A DNA stretch of 64,000 nucleotides from Nocardiopsis sinuspersici (GCA_008638415.1 VWVT01000013.1:103163-167162); one strand, 5' to 3'. Shown: positions 1 through 8,539, counted from the stretch's first letter. Program-made: numbers and translations. The notes: generated by a model from the letters alone, not told the origin.

Positions 1-2
1 TG

Positions 3-1397
3 TGCTGGAAGGACCTGTGCCGCGGGCCGCACCTGCCCACCACCCGGGTCATCCCGGCCTTCAAGCTCATGCGCACCGCCGCGGCCTACTGGCGGGGCAA
101 GGAGACCAACCCGCAGTTGCAGCGCGTCTACGGCACCGCGTGGGAGAGCAAGGACGCGCTCAAGGCCCACCTGGCCTTCCTGGAGGAGGCCGAGAAGCGC
201 GACCACCGCAAGCTCGGCTCCGAGCTGGACCTGTTCTCCATCCCGGACGAGATCGGTTCGGGCCTGGCGGTCTTCCACCCCAAGGGCGGCACCGTCCGCC
301 GGGTGATGGAGGACTACTCCCGCAAGAGGCACGAGGAGAGCGGGTACGAGTTCGTCTACACCCCGCACGCCACCAAGAGCACCCTGTTCGAGAAGTCCCA
401 GCACCTGAGCTGGTACGCGGACGGGATGTACCCCCCCATGCAGCTCGACGGCGGCCAGGACTACTACCTCAAGCCGATGAACTGCCCGATGCACAACCTG
501 ATCTTCGACGCGCGCGGGCGCTCCTACCGTGAGCTGCCGCTGCGCATGTTCGAGTTCGGCACCGTGTACCGGTACGAGAAGTCGGGCGTGGTGCACGGCC
601 TGACCCGCGCCCGCGGCTTCACCCAGGACGACGCGCACATCTACTGCACCAAGGAGCAGATGGCCGACGAGCTGGACTCGCTGCTGACCTTCGTGCTCGA
701 CCTGCTGCGCGACTACGGCCTGGACGACTTCTACCTGGAGCTGTCCACCAAGGACCCGGAGAAGTACGTCGGCGACGACGAGGTCTGGGCGGAGGCCACC
801 GAGACCCTGCGCGAGGCCGCGCAGAAGCAGGGCCTGGACCTGGTCATGGACCCGGGCGGGGCCGCCTTCTACGGTCCCAAGATCTCGGTACAGGCCAAGG
901 ACGCCATCGGCCGCACCTGGCAGATGTCCACCATCCAGCTGGACTTCAACCTGCCCGAGCTGTTCGACCTCCAGTACACCGCCGCCGACGGCTCGCGCCG
1001 GCGCCCGGTAATGATCCACCGTGCCCTGTTCGGCTCCATCGAGCGGTTCTTCGCCGTCCTGCTGGAGCACTACGCGGGCGCGTTCCCGGCCTGGCTGGCA
1101 CCGGTGCAGGCGGTCGGCATCCCCATCGCCGACGAGCACGTGCCCTACCTGCAGGAGGTCGCCGCCAAGCTGCGAGCCGAGGGCATCCGCGTCGAGGTGG
1201 ACGCCAGCGACGACCGCATGCAGAAGAAGATCCGCAACGCCCAGAAGCAGAAGGTGCCCTTCATGCTGCTGGCCGGCGACGAGGACATCAGCAAGAACGC
1301 GGTGTCCTTCCGCTACCGGGACGGCTCGCAGAACAACGGTGTGCCGGTGGACGAGGCGGTGGCCGAGATCGTGGCCGCCGTCCGCGAGCGCCGCTAG
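3..1397 (+). CDS. thrS: Threonyl-tRNA synthetase (C-terminal part; start lies before the window)
   Basis: Charges tRNA-Thr with threonine in the cytoplasm. The frame is open from the first codon ([10 protein letters not shown]..., end of the editing domain), so the N-terminal TGS domain and part of the editing domain are outside the window. Seen: class II catalytic core with MNCPMHN (zinc-ligand Cys), motif 2 region [15 protein letters not shown], motif 3 region ending [13 protein letters not shown], then the anticodon-binding domain ([13 protein letters not shown]). About 464 codons are visible of a usual 640-690. A strong hairpin terminator follows the stop. Family assignment is secure. Confidence 0.97.
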   Translation, partial: CWKDLCRGPHLPTTRVIPAFKLMRTAAAYWRGKETNPQLQRVYGTAWESKDALKAHLAFLEEAEKRDHRKLGSELDLFSIPDEIGSGLAVFHPKGGTVRRVMEDYSRKRHEESGYEFVYTPHATKSTLFEKSQHLSWYADGMYPPMQLDGGQDYYLKPMNCPMHNLIFDARGRSYRELPLRMFEFGTVYRYEKSGVVHGLTRARGFTQDDAHIYCTKEQMADELDSLLTFVLDLLRDYGLDDFYLELSTKDPEKYVGDDEVWAEATETLREAAQKQGLDLVMDPGGAAFYGPKISVQAKDAIGRTWQMSTIQLDFNLPELFDLQYTAADGSRRRPVMIHRALFGSIERFFAVLLEHYAGAFPAWLAPVQAVGIPIADEHVPYLQEVAAKLRAEGIRVEVDASDDRMQKKIRNAQKQKVPFMLLAGDEDISKNAVSFRYRDGSQNNGVPVDEAVAEIVAAVRERR

Positions 1398-1461
1398 CGG
1401 GTCGCGGCCCGCCGGCGCCGCCGGGAGGCCGTGCCGACGCCTCGCGCCGCACACGTGGGGA

Positions 1462-1490
1462 GCGCCCATCCGAGGGGAACGGATGGGCGC
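1462..1490. terminator. Bidirectional hairpin terminator
   Basis: Perfect 11-bp stem GCGCCCATCCG / CGGATGGGCGC with a 7-nt loop, between the convergent thrS and the small gene ending at 1510. It has no long T-run, as usual for GC-rich actinomycete terminators. Confidence 0.75.
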
Positions 1491-1509
1491 TTCGCCGTTC
1501 GGGGGCTCC

Positions 1510-1668
1510 TCAGCGCTCGTCGCCCTGCGCCGGGGGCTCCTCGTCGTCGCGGAACAGGTCCGCGCGGGAGATGCGCGCGGTCGAGTCGGGGTCCGGGGTG
1601 GTCTCCTCCTCGTCGTCGCGGAACAGGTCCGCGCGCGAGATGCGATGCGTCGCGTTGGGGTCGCTCAT
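1510..1668 (-). CDS. Small acidic protein with a duplicated RISRADLFRDDEE motif
   Basis: 52-residue protein starting MSDPNATHRISRADL. The start was chosen because AAGGAG lies just upstream of this ATG; the reading frame continues further upstream but without a ribosome site. The sequence is almost entirely two copies of a 14-residue motif (RISRADLFRDDEE) separated by an acidic TPDPDSTA linker, ending PPAQGDER. It has no membrane segment or signal peptide and is strongly acidic. Function unknown; a short linear docking motif presented twice is one inference. It converges on thrS across the hairpin at 1462-1490. Confidence 0.7.
   Translation of the reverse strand: MSDPNATHRISRADLFRDDEEETTPDPDSTARISRADLFRDDEEPPAQGDER
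1538..1644. repeat. Two 38-bp direct repeats, 69-bp period, inside the small gene
   Basis: Copies at 1538-1575 and 1607-1644 differ at one base. They encode the duplicated RISRADLFRDDEE segment, and the period is 23 codons, so the reading frame is kept. Confidence 0.85.
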
Positions 1669-1768
1669 GGGGGTGTTACTCCTTGTTGCTACGGGGCAAG
1701 CGGATCCTATCCGCCCCTCGCGAGCAGGCCGAACGCCCGGAGGGCGTACGTGCCGGCGGCGGCGCCTC

Positions 1769-2413
1769 TCAGCGTCCCGGAGCACGCCGTTTCCAGGCCT
1801 CGGCGGGGATCCGCTCCACGAGGTCGATCAGGTAGTCGGCGATGGTCAGGGCGCGGTCGGGGTCCAGCCGCATGGTCGCCCAGGTGAGGACGTAGTCCCC
1901 GCTGAAGCGCACGGGCAGGGACCGCGACCGGGGATCGGCCAGCAGCCACTTGGTGACCACGCCGTCGAGCACGGCCTCGGTGAACGCGGGGTCGCTGCCC
2001 GAGGCGTGGAAGGTGCTGTCGAAGGTGTCGTCGGAGGCGCCCCGGTCCCGTCTGCGCAGGATCTGCAGTTCGGCGCCCGGCCCGGGGGTGCGCACGGCCA
2101 CGATCCGGTGGGTGTGCCGGACCCTGCCCGTGCCCTTGCCCATCGTGTGCGTCTGCTCGAAGGCGACCACCGGGTACTGGCGGCGGCGCCCGGTGAGCAC
2201 GTGCTGGGCGCGCGGGTGCGGGCCGACGGCGGACCGGGGGAGGGTGGCCTCCCCCAGCGGACGCGGAAGGTGGTCGGTGTAGGTCCATCCGTGCGTGTGC
2301 GCCCAGCTCCGCAGTTCGGCCGTGCGCTCCTTGCGAAAGTGCGCGGCGACCACGACCGTGCCGGCCGACACGACGACGGCGACCAGCGCGATCACAGACA
2401 GGGCGCCTTCCAT
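1769..2413 (-). CDS. Membrane-anchored protein of unknown function
   Basis: 214 residues from MEGALSVIALVAVV; the ATG is preceded by GGAGGAG at good spacing, and the longer upstream frame has no such site. One N-terminal membrane segment (about residues 5-25) is followed by FRKER, predicting a type II or signal-anchor topology or an uncleaved leader. The rest looks soluble and contains W-AHTHGW, HVLTGRRRQYPVVAFEQTH and a C-terminal WATMRLDPDRAL segment. I recognise no named domain. Similar single-pass proteins of about 200 aa are common in actinomycetes. Transcribed away from the ECF locus. Confidence 0.7.
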   Translation of the reverse strand: MEGALSVIALVAVVVSAGTVVVAAHFRKERTAELRSWAHTHGWTYTDHLPRPLGEATLPRSAVGPHPRAQHVLTGRRRQYPVVAFEQTHTMGKGTGRVRHTHRIVAVRTPGPGAELQILRRRDRGASDDTFDSTFHASGSDPAFTEAVLDGVVTKWLLADPRSRSLPVRFSGDYVLTWATMRLDPDRALTIADYLIDLVERIPAEAWKRRAPGR

Positions 2414-2565
2414 CCGGTGTCTCCTCCGGGCGGGGGATGTGGTTGACCGTGGGCCCGCCAGGAGCCCACCGTGCGGTGTCCGGGTCCGGAAAATCAGGGA
2501 CCCGTGATGGTGGTACGGGTCCATTCTGTGTTGATTGTGGGGACTTGTCACCCCTTGGCGTTGTC

Positions 2566-2584
2566 CTCCGGTGACTCACCGGAG
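2566..2584. promoter_or_regulatory. Perfect 19-bp palindrome, candidate operator
   Basis: CTCCGGTGACTCACCGGAG: two perfect 9-bp arms around a central C. It sits about 150 bp before the start of the minus-strand membrane protein. The cognate regulator is unknown. With no loop, it fits a protein site better than a terminator. Confidence 0.5.
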
Positions 2585-2779
2585 TTCACAGGGCCCTCGC
2601 GTTCCGTTCCCTATCTACCCGAACCGATCTCGGCGGCACCACCGCGAGCGAACCGTGCGTCCACCACCTGCGCGAACACGGTACGCATCGGCGCCCATGC
2701 GCCTTTTCACGCCCTGTCGCACGCGGTTTCCCGCTTTTTCCCGGACCTCTGGTAATTCCTTAAGTACACAGGGTGAAAA

Positions 2780-2803
2780 GTGTCCGGAGCCGGCCACGGA
2801 CAA
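2780..2803. promoter_or_regulatory. 24-bp imperfect palindrome, copy A
   Basis: Pattern GTGTCCG-N10-CGGACAA with a GCCGGC centre. The same element with flanks (about 45 bp, ungapped) recurs at 5446-5469. About 200 bp upstream of the oxidoreductase-ECF operon. Confidence 0.5.
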
Positions 2804-3001
2804 TCCGCGTCGGCGCCGGGAAGAAGGCGCTTCGGCTGACAATGGCCGCCGTGGCGGTGGGGGCGAAAGGAGCCTTCGGGTCGGCCCTGGGGCTCGGTCG
2901 GCCGGCATCGGTTGTGACCCACGACACACTGCCGTCGCGTCACGAACCGGGGTCGGCCCGCATCTGGTGGTCGTCAGCGGCGGATGAGGGAAGGCGAGAC
3001 G

Positions 3002-4315
3002 ATGAGCGCACAACACACGACCGGTACGGCGACCCCGCGCCGTGTCCTGGTCCTGGGGGCGGGCTACGCGGGCATGTCCGCGGCGGTCCAGCTCGCGGCC
3101 CGGGTCGGTGGGCGCGAGGACGTGCGGGTGACCCTGGTGAACGCCCAGGAGCGGTTCACCGAGCGGCTGCGGCTGCACATGAGCGCGACCGGGCGGCGGC
3201 TCGCCGAGCTGAGCGTCCCGGAGCTGCTGGAGGGCACGGGTGCGCGTTTCGTGCGCGGCTGGGTGAGGGCGGTGGACGCGAAGACGAGGACCGTGCGCGT
3301 CGACGACGACCTGGTCCTGCACTACGACACGCTGGTGTACGGGTTGGGCGGTGTGGCCGACACGGCGGCGGTGCCGGGCGCCGAGGAGCACGCGTACACC
3401 CTGGACGGCGCCCGGGACGCCGAACTGCTAGCCGACCGGCTGGCCCGGCTCGGCCGCGGCACGGTGGTGGTCGGCGGCAGTGGTCTGACCGGCGTCGAGT
3501 CGGCCGCCGAGATCGCCGAGCGGTACCCGGAACTGGGCGTCGTGTTGCTGGGGTCGCGCGAGCCCGGCGCGGACATGAACCCCGGGGCCGGGGCGTATCT
3601 GCGGTCGGCGCTCCGACGTCTGGGCGTGAGGACGCGCGACGGGGTCGAGGTGGCGAGGGTGCTCCCCGACGCGGTCGAGCTGACGTGCGGGGAGCGCGTC
3701 GCCGCCGACGTGGTCCTGTGGACCGGCGGTACCCGGGCGGCGCCGCTGGCGGCCGCCGCCGGGCTGGCCGTCGACGAGCGCGGCCGCGTCGTCACCGACA
3801 CCGCGCTGCGGTCGGTCTCCCACCCGCGGGTGTACGCCGTGGGCGACGCGGCCGCGGTCCGCCAGGGATACGGCGTCATGCACGGCACCTGCCAGAGCGG
3901 CATGCCGACCGGTGTGCACGCGGCGGTCTCGATCGTCCGTGAGCTGGAGGGCAGGCGGCCCAAGCCGTTCCGCTTCGGCTACTACCACACGCCGGTGAGC
4001 CTGGGGCGCGGTGACGCGGTCGTGCAGTTCACCCGCCCCGACGGCAGTCCCCGCCGGGCGTACCTGACAGGTCGCACGGCGGTCCGGTACAAGGAGACGG
4101 TGTCGGCCTCCCCCCTGGCCGACGTACGGCCGCATGAAGAGGATGCCCGCCTCGGGCGCGTTCTGGCCCCGTGGCGGCCGTTCGAACCGGGAGGCGTGAT
4201 GGACCACCCGATCCCGGACGCCGACCAGCAGGTCTTCCACGAACACCGCCGACTGCTGTTCTCGGTGGCCTACCGCCTCCTCGGCACCGCGGCCGACGCC
4301 GAGGACGCCGTCTAG
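3002..4315 (+). CDS. NAD(P)/FAD-dependent oxidoreductase, 3' end frameshifted and fused into the downstream sigma gene
   Basis: Pyridine-nucleotide-disulphide (NDH-2-like) flavoprotein. FAD motif VLVLGAGYAGM near the N-terminus, NAD motif VVVGGSGLTGVESAAE in the middle and second FAD motif VYAVGDAAAV. ATG 3002 is preferred over 2984 because AGGGAAGG lies 8-11 nt before it. Up to about codon 372 (KETVSASPLA) it looks normal. A +1 shift near 4117-4121 then replaces the expected tail: the frame starting at 4125 reads YGRMKRMPASGAFWP... and stops at TGA 4197-4199, overlapping the sigma ATG as TGATG. As it stands, the frame runs on through the sigma start to TAG at 4313. Such oxidoreductases are typical neighbours of ECF41 sigma genes. 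Confidence 0.85.
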   Translation: MSAQHTTGTATPRRVLVLGAGYAGMSAAVQLAARVGGREDVRVTLVNAQERFTERLRLHMSATGRRLAELSVPELLEGTGARFVRGWVRAVDAKTRTVRVDDDLVLHYDTLVYGLGGVADTAAVPGAEEHAYTLDGARDAELLADRLARLGRGTVVVGGSGLTGVESAAEIAERYPELGVVLLGSREPGADMNPGAGAYLRSALRRLGVRTRDGVEVARVLPDAVELTCGERVAADVVLWTGGTRAAPLAAAAGLAVDERGRVVTDTALRSVSHPRVYAVGDAAAVRQGYGVMHGTCQSGMPTGVHAAVSIVRELEGRRPKPFRFGYYHTPVSLGRGDAVVQFTRPDGSPRRAYLTGRTAVRYKETVSASPLADVRPHEEDARLGRVLAPWRPFEPGGVMDHPIPDADQQVFHEHRRLLFSVAYRLLGTAADAEDAV

Positions 4316-5119
4316 GAGGCCTGGATCAAGTGGTCGGGCGCCGACCGCTCCCAGGTGGCCGACCCCAGGGCGTACCTGACGCGGATCGTGTCGAACGAGG
4401 CACTGGCACGGCTGCGTTCTGCCCGGTACAAGCGGGAGGCCTACGTGGGGCCCTGGCTGCCGGAACCCGTCCTCACCAGCGATGACACCGCCGAGAAGGT
4501 CGCGGAGGCCGATTCGGTGTCGATGGCGATGCTGGTGGTGCTGGAGACACTGAGCCCGCTCGAACGGGCGGTGTTCGTGCTGAGGGAGGTCTTCGGCTTC
4601 GGCCACGCCGAGATCGCGGAGGCGGTGGAGCGCTCCGAGGCCGCGGTGCGCCAGGCCGCGCACCGCGCCCGTGGGCACGTGCGGGCCCGGCGGCCGCGCT
4701 TCACCGCGGACCGGGCGCGGCGGCGCGAGGTCACCGAACGCTTCCTCTCCGCCGCGTCCGGCGGTGACGTCAACGCTCTGATGGAGCTGCTGTCCCCGGA
4801 CGTCACCCTGTGGACCGACGGCGGGGGAAGAGTCCGCCAGGCTCTGCGTCCGGTCGTGGGCGCCTCCACGGTGGCCGCCTGGTTCGCGGCCATCGGCACA
4901 GTCACCTACCAGGGCGTCGAGCCCACCGACATGGACGCCGAACTCGTGGAGGTCAACGGCGGCCCGGGCATACTGTTCACCGGACCGGACCGCGTCATCG
5001 CCACCGTCACCCTCGACCTCGACGCCCGGGGCCGCATCACCGCCGTCCACAACGTGGCCAACCCGGACAAGCTCCGGGCCGTCTCCGGGGGCACCGCCCG
5101 CGACCTCGGGACGGGGTGA
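4199..5119 (+). pseudogene. ECF41-family sigma factor (SigJ-like), interrupted by an in-frame amber codon
   Basis: Extracytoplasmic-function sigma factor with a C-terminal SnoaL-like extension that, in ECF41 proteins, controls activity. Frame from ATG 4199 (MDHPIPDADQQVF) reads ...GTAADAEDAV, then TAG at 4313-4315, then EAWIKWSGADRSQ in the same frame. Relatives have Gln here (CAG; V-Q-E-A-W), so one C-to-T change explains the stop at codon 39 in region 2. The rest is intact and shows the three ECF41 hallmarks: WLPEP (about residue 86), DGGG (about 207) and NPDKL (about 288). Reinitiation at GTG 4355 would lack most of region 2 and has no ribosome site. Either a recent pseudogene, a readthrough gene or a sequence error. 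Confidence 0.9.
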
Positions 5120-5139
5120 GCCCCGGGAGCACGGGCGGT

Positions 5140-5164
5140 CCCGGACGATCTCGGACCGTCCGGG
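5140..5164. terminator. Hairpin terminator after the ECF41 gene
   Basis: 8-bp stem CCCGGACG / CGTCCGGG with a 9-nt loop, 21 bp after the sigma stop and before the convergent small gene ending at 5215. Confidence 0.5.
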
Positions 5165-5214
5165 GCCCGCCGTCCGGTAAGAGGGGAGGAACCGGAGCCG
5201 ACGGTGGGGAGCCG

Positions 5215-5349
5215 TCACTCCTCCCGGGCGTTCCCCGCCCGCCGGAGTTCCCGGGTCTCCCGGGCGACGCCCAGCCCCACCTGGACCGCCCGCAGGACCA
5301 GCACCACCACGGGACCGTACTCGGTCACCGCCTGCGTCAGGATCTCCAT
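5215..5349 (-). CDS. 44-aa single-pass membrane peptide
   Basis: Starts MEILTQAVTEYGP; the ATG has GGAGGTG 6 nt upstream, a strong site, although the frame continues further upstream. A hydrophobic stretch (YGPVVVLVLRAVQVGLGVA, about residues 11-29) is followed by a charged, Arg/Glu-rich tail (RETRELRRAGNAREE). It is transcribed divergently from the STAND gene, and both share the half-site array at 5446-5523. Function unknown. Small amphipathic peptides next to regulatory NTPases can be toxins, signals or membrane anchors; none of these is shown here. Confidence 0.55.
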   Translation of the reverse strand: MEILTQAVTEYGPVVVLVLRAVQVGLGVARETRELRRAGNAREE

Positions 5350-5445
5350 CCGTCGCACCTCCGCACCCTTCTCCGCCGTGTCCGGCACGGCCCTGTTCCC
5401 ACCGCACCGAACGTGCGGTGACTCCAGAGGTACGGATAGTGAGGG

Positions 5446-5523
5446 TTGTCCGGAACCGGTCACGAACAATCCGCGAACAACCCAGGCGTAGACGGGTTGT
5501 TCACTGAACAATCGACGTTGTTC
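5446..5523. promoter_or_regulatory. Array of TTGTTC/GAACAA half-sites, candidate operator cluster
   Basis: Six half-sites in 78 bp: a 24-bp imperfect palindrome (5446-5469, TTGTCCG-N10-CGAACAA), GAACAA at 5475-5480, a perfect 15-bp palindrome TTGTTCACTGAACAA at 5497-5511 and TTGTTC at 5518-5523. The STAND start codon follows at 5554. The encoded protein has an N-terminal helix-turn-helix, so autoregulation is a natural inference. The first palindrome is shared with 2780-2803. Confidence 0.65.
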
Positions 5524-5553
5524 GCCCGGCAGGACACGTTCGAAGGGAGCCCC

Positions 5554-8520
5554 ATGGGACGACCACAGGATCCCGTCGACCCTGACGCGCCGGAGGAGGC
5601 GCGTGCACTGGCCGAGCGTCTGCGCGACGCCATGGACGACGCCGGGTACAACGGGGTGAAGGAGCTGGCCGAGGCGGCGGGCAAGGCGGCGGGCACGGTC
5701 TCCGACGCGCTCAACGGCAAAAGGGCGTCCTGGGAGACCGTGAAGGCGGTTCTCGGGGCGTGTGACGTCCGTGTGAGCAGCGAGTGGTCCGCGCGGTGCG
5801 AAGCCGCCGCACAGGCACGGAGACAGCGTGGCCAGCGCGCACGGAGCGTGCGGGACGACCCGGCCGCCGAGCAGCGCGGGCCCGGCCTGTACTCGATCCG
5901 GCCGCCGATCGGTGAGCTGCCCACGCGTGTGCGGGGCCGCGACGGACTTCTCAGGTCACTGCGGGAGACGCTGGCGGCCCCGGGCGAGCACGTCGAGGTG
6001 CTTCACGGCCTGGGCGGCTGCGGGAAGACGACCGTCGCGCTCAGTCTGGCCCGGGACGCACGCGAACGCGGGTACACGGTCTTCTGGGTCCCCGCCGACG
6101 ACCACGACCGGATGGTCACCGCCCTGCGCGAGATCGCTCTGGAACTGGGCGCGGACGAAGAGGAGGCGGCCGACGCCTGGGCGGGTCGGGCCAGTGCCAC
6201 CGACCTGCTGTGGCGCCACCTCGACGCGGCTCAGCGCCCCTGGCTGCTGGTGCTCGACAACGCGGACGATCCCACGCGGCTGGCGGCCCCGGACCGGGTG
6301 CCCGGTGACGGCACCGGCTGGGTCCGGACCAGTGGGACCGGGCTCACCGTGGTGACCACGCGGGTGGGTTCCGCCGAGGTCTGGGGTGGGGCCACTCGGC
6401 GCCATCCGGTGGACGTGCTCCCGGCCGACGACGGCGCCGACATCCTGATCGACCTCGCGGGCAACGCCGGAACGGAGGCGCAGGCCCGCCTGCTCGCCGA
6501 GCGCCTGGGCGGACTCCCGCTCGCGCTGCGCCTGGCCGGCGCCTACCTGGCACGGACCGCGAGCGGTGTGGGACTGCTCCGCCGAGGCGGTGGCCCCTCG
6601 AAGCGGATACGGACCTTCGACGCCTATCTGGAGGTCCTGGGCGACCTGGGGCCCGAACTCCTGGACCGGGGGGCCGGGGGAGGGGCGGCCGCCGACACCG
6701 AGCACCTGCACCGACGGCTGATCAGCCGGACCTGGGAACTCTCCCTCGACCTGCTCGACGAACAGGGCCTGGTAGAGGCGCGCCCGCTGATGCGCCTGTT
6801 GTCGTGCTTCGCTCCCGAACCCTTTCCGGCGGACCTGTTGGACGTCGACATCGCCGCCCGGCGCGGACTGTTGTCGGACCCGCCCGCCCTGGAGCGCGTG
6901 GACACCGCTCTGACCTCCCTGGTGGACCTCAGCCTGGTGGAGGTCGTCGACGTCGCCGACAGCGCGGGGACTCCCGAGGACGAGGAGCCCGTTCCGTGCC
7001 TGCGTGTCCACCGCGTGGTCCAGGAGTCCAATGCCCGCCACGTTCGCGAGTCGTCGAAGCGGGAACGCGCGGCGGTCTGGGGCACGGCCGTGGACATGCT
7101 CGCCGCGGGTGCGGCATGTGAGCCGGAGTCGCCCGGGAACTGGACCTGGTGGCGGCTGATCTCCCCGCACGTCATCGCGGTCGTGTCCCGGGTGGAGGAC
7201 GACTCGACGGAGATACTGCGTTCGGCCGTGCGCTCGGGGATCGAGGCGTTCACCTTCCTGGTGTTCACGCACCAGTACGAGACGGTCCTCGCACTGTCCG
7301 CGGTGCTCCACACGCGTTGCGAAGCCCTGGATGCCGAGGACGAGGTCCGGTTGACGGTGCGGAACAGACATGCGCTGGCCGCCATGGAGGATGACGAGCA
7401 AAAGGCCGAGTACGCCGACCTCCTCGCCACCCAGCGAAGGGTTCTGGGCGAGGAGCACCCGGAGACCCTGATGACGCGGCACAACCTGGCGGCCACGAAC
7501 TCCCTGGACGGCGATCCCGCCGAGGTCGAGTCCGAGTTGCGCGCGGTCCTGTGGGCCCGGCGCCGTGTGCTGGGCCCGGACAGCCCGTACACGGCGTTCA
7601 CACAAGGCGTGCTCGCTCAGTTCATGCAGTTTCGCGGGGACAAGGACGGGGCCCACGCCCAGTACGACGCACTCATCGACGACTACCGCGGAGAACGCTC
7701 CGTACTGGATCACCACAGCCGTCACCAGATCGCTCACCGCCTGGACGAGATGGGGCGGTTCCCGGAGGCGGAGGTGGAGTACCGGCGCATCCTGTCGGAG
7801 CTGGAGGAGGCCGGAGCCGGCGCGACGGGGATGTACAGGGACCTCGTCCGCTGCCTGGCCGTCAACCTCCGGAAACAGAAGGTTCCGGAGGCCAGGGCCG
7901 AGAGCCTGCACTACGTCTCCCTGACGGAGCGGGCCGAACCCTTCGACGACCAGACGTACTACGCCGCGCTCCACATGCACGGGGACGCCCTCTGGGCGCT
8001 GGGTGCCCATACGGATGCGGAGGGCGTGTACCTCGGCGTGCTGGAGAAGCGGCGTTCCGGGGGCCACGACGAGCAGGACTCGGCTCTGCTCCAGGACCGC
8101 AAGTGCCTGGCGCACATCTGGGAGGAGACGGGACGGGGAAGGCGGGCCACGGAGGAGATGACCGCGGTGTACGAGGCCTACAGGGACGTGTTGGGTCCCG
8201 ACGCCGAGCGGACCAGGTCCTCCCTGGCCTGTGTGTGCCACATGCTCCGCACCTGTGGAGACTGGGAGGGAGCCGAGCGGTGGTACCGCGCCCTCCACGA
8301 ATCGGAGCTACGGGTGTTCGGGGAGGACCACGCCGAGCCCCTGATGTCCCGGTTCCGGCTCGTGTGGGCACGGTACGAGAACGGCGCCCTCGAACGGGAC
8401 GGCGCGCTGGAGGAGATGGAGCGGGCGGTCTCCGCCCTGCTGGAGGTCGGAGGTGCCCGGCAGGAGTGGACCGACTCCGCCCGCGAGCGGATCGAGAAGA
8501 TCCGCGCGGGGAACGGCTGA
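5554..8520 (+). CDS. HTH-STAND (NB-ARC) NTPase with C-terminal TPR repeats
   Basis: 988 residues. Start ATG 5554 follows GAAGGGAGC; upstream in-frame codons run through the operator array and are unlikely to be coding. Residues about 20-75 resemble an XRE-like helix-turn-helix (VKELAEAAGKAAGTVSDALNG). NTPase: P-loop GLGGCGKTT (about 152), Walker B WLLVLDNADD (about 230), VVTTR sensor, GLPLALRLAG (about 319). After about residue 600 come degenerate tetratricopeptide repeats (LGEEHPETLMTRHNLA, LGPDSPYTAFTQGVLA). This is the signal-transducing STAND architecture used by transcription activators such as AfsR-type proteins and by bacterial NLR-like antiphage sensors. No toxic effector domain is visible, so a DNA-binding output is the simplest reading. 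Surrounded by terminators, so probably monocistronic. Confidence 0.85.
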   Translation: MGRPQDPVDPDAPEEARALAERLRDAMDDAGYNGVKELAEAAGKAAGTVSDALNGKRASWETVKAVLGACDVRVSSEWSARCEAAAQARRQRGQRARSVRDDPAAEQRGPGLYSIRPPIGELPTRVRGRDGLLRSLRETLAAPGEHVEVLHGLGGCGKTTVALSLARDARERGYTVFWVPADDHDRMVTALREIALELGADEEEAADAWAGRASATDLLWRHLDAAQRPWLLVLDNADDPTRLAAPDRVPGDGTGWVRTSGTGLTVVTTRVGSAEVWGGATRRHPVDVLPADDGADILIDLAGNAGTEAQARLLAERLGGLPLALRLAGAYLARTASGVGLLRRGGGPSKRIRTFDAYLEVLGDLGPELLDRGAGGGAAADTEHLHRRLISRTWELSLDLLDEQGLVEARPLMRLLSCFAPEPFPADLLDVDIAARRGLLSDPPALERVDTALTSLVDLSLVEVVDVADSAGTPEDEEPVPCLRVHRVVQESNARHVRESSKRERAAVWGTAVDMLAAGAACEPESPGNWTWWRLISPHVIAVVSRVEDDSTEILRSAVRSGIEAFTFLVFTHQYETVLALSAVLHTRCEALDAEDEVRLTVRNRHALAAMEDDEQKAEYADLLATQRRVLGEEHPETLMTRHNLAATNSLDGDPAEVESELRAVLWARRRVLGPDSPYTAFTQGVLAQFMQFRGDKDGAHAQYDALIDDYRGERSVLDHHSRHQIAHRLDEMGRFPEAEVEYRRILSELEEAGAGATGMYRDLVRCLAVNLRKQKVPEARAESLHYVSLTERAEPFDDQTYYAALHMHGDALWALGAHTDAEGVYLGVLEKRRSGGHDEQDSALLQDRKCLAHIWEETGRGRRATEEMTAVYEAYRDVLGPDAERTRSSLACVCHMLRTCGDWEGAERWYRALHESELRVFGEDHAEPLMSRFRLVWARYENGALERDGALEEMERAVSALLEVGGARQEWTDSARERIEKIRAGNG

Positions 8521-8539
8521 CACGCACGCCGGCGGAGCG

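Larger units (their letters stand above)
2414..3001. other. 588-bp intergenic region with two palindromic sites
   Basis: No supportable gene. It lies between divergent genes (membrane protein on minus, oxidoreductase on plus) and holds a perfect 19-bp palindrome at 2566-2584 and a 24-bp imperfect palindrome at 2780-2803 that recurs upstream of the STAND gene. Antisense frames here have no ribosome site or protein-like composition. Confidence 0.6.

Noticed and set aside
2900-3000. ECF41 autoregulatory promoter (TGTCACA-N16-CGTC)
   Set aside because: Similar pieces (TGTGACC, CGTC) occur, but spacing and sequence do not fit.
5446-5553. N-terminal extension of the STAND protein from TTG 5446
   Set aside because: The extension is encoded by the half-site array; ATG 5554 has a ribosome site.
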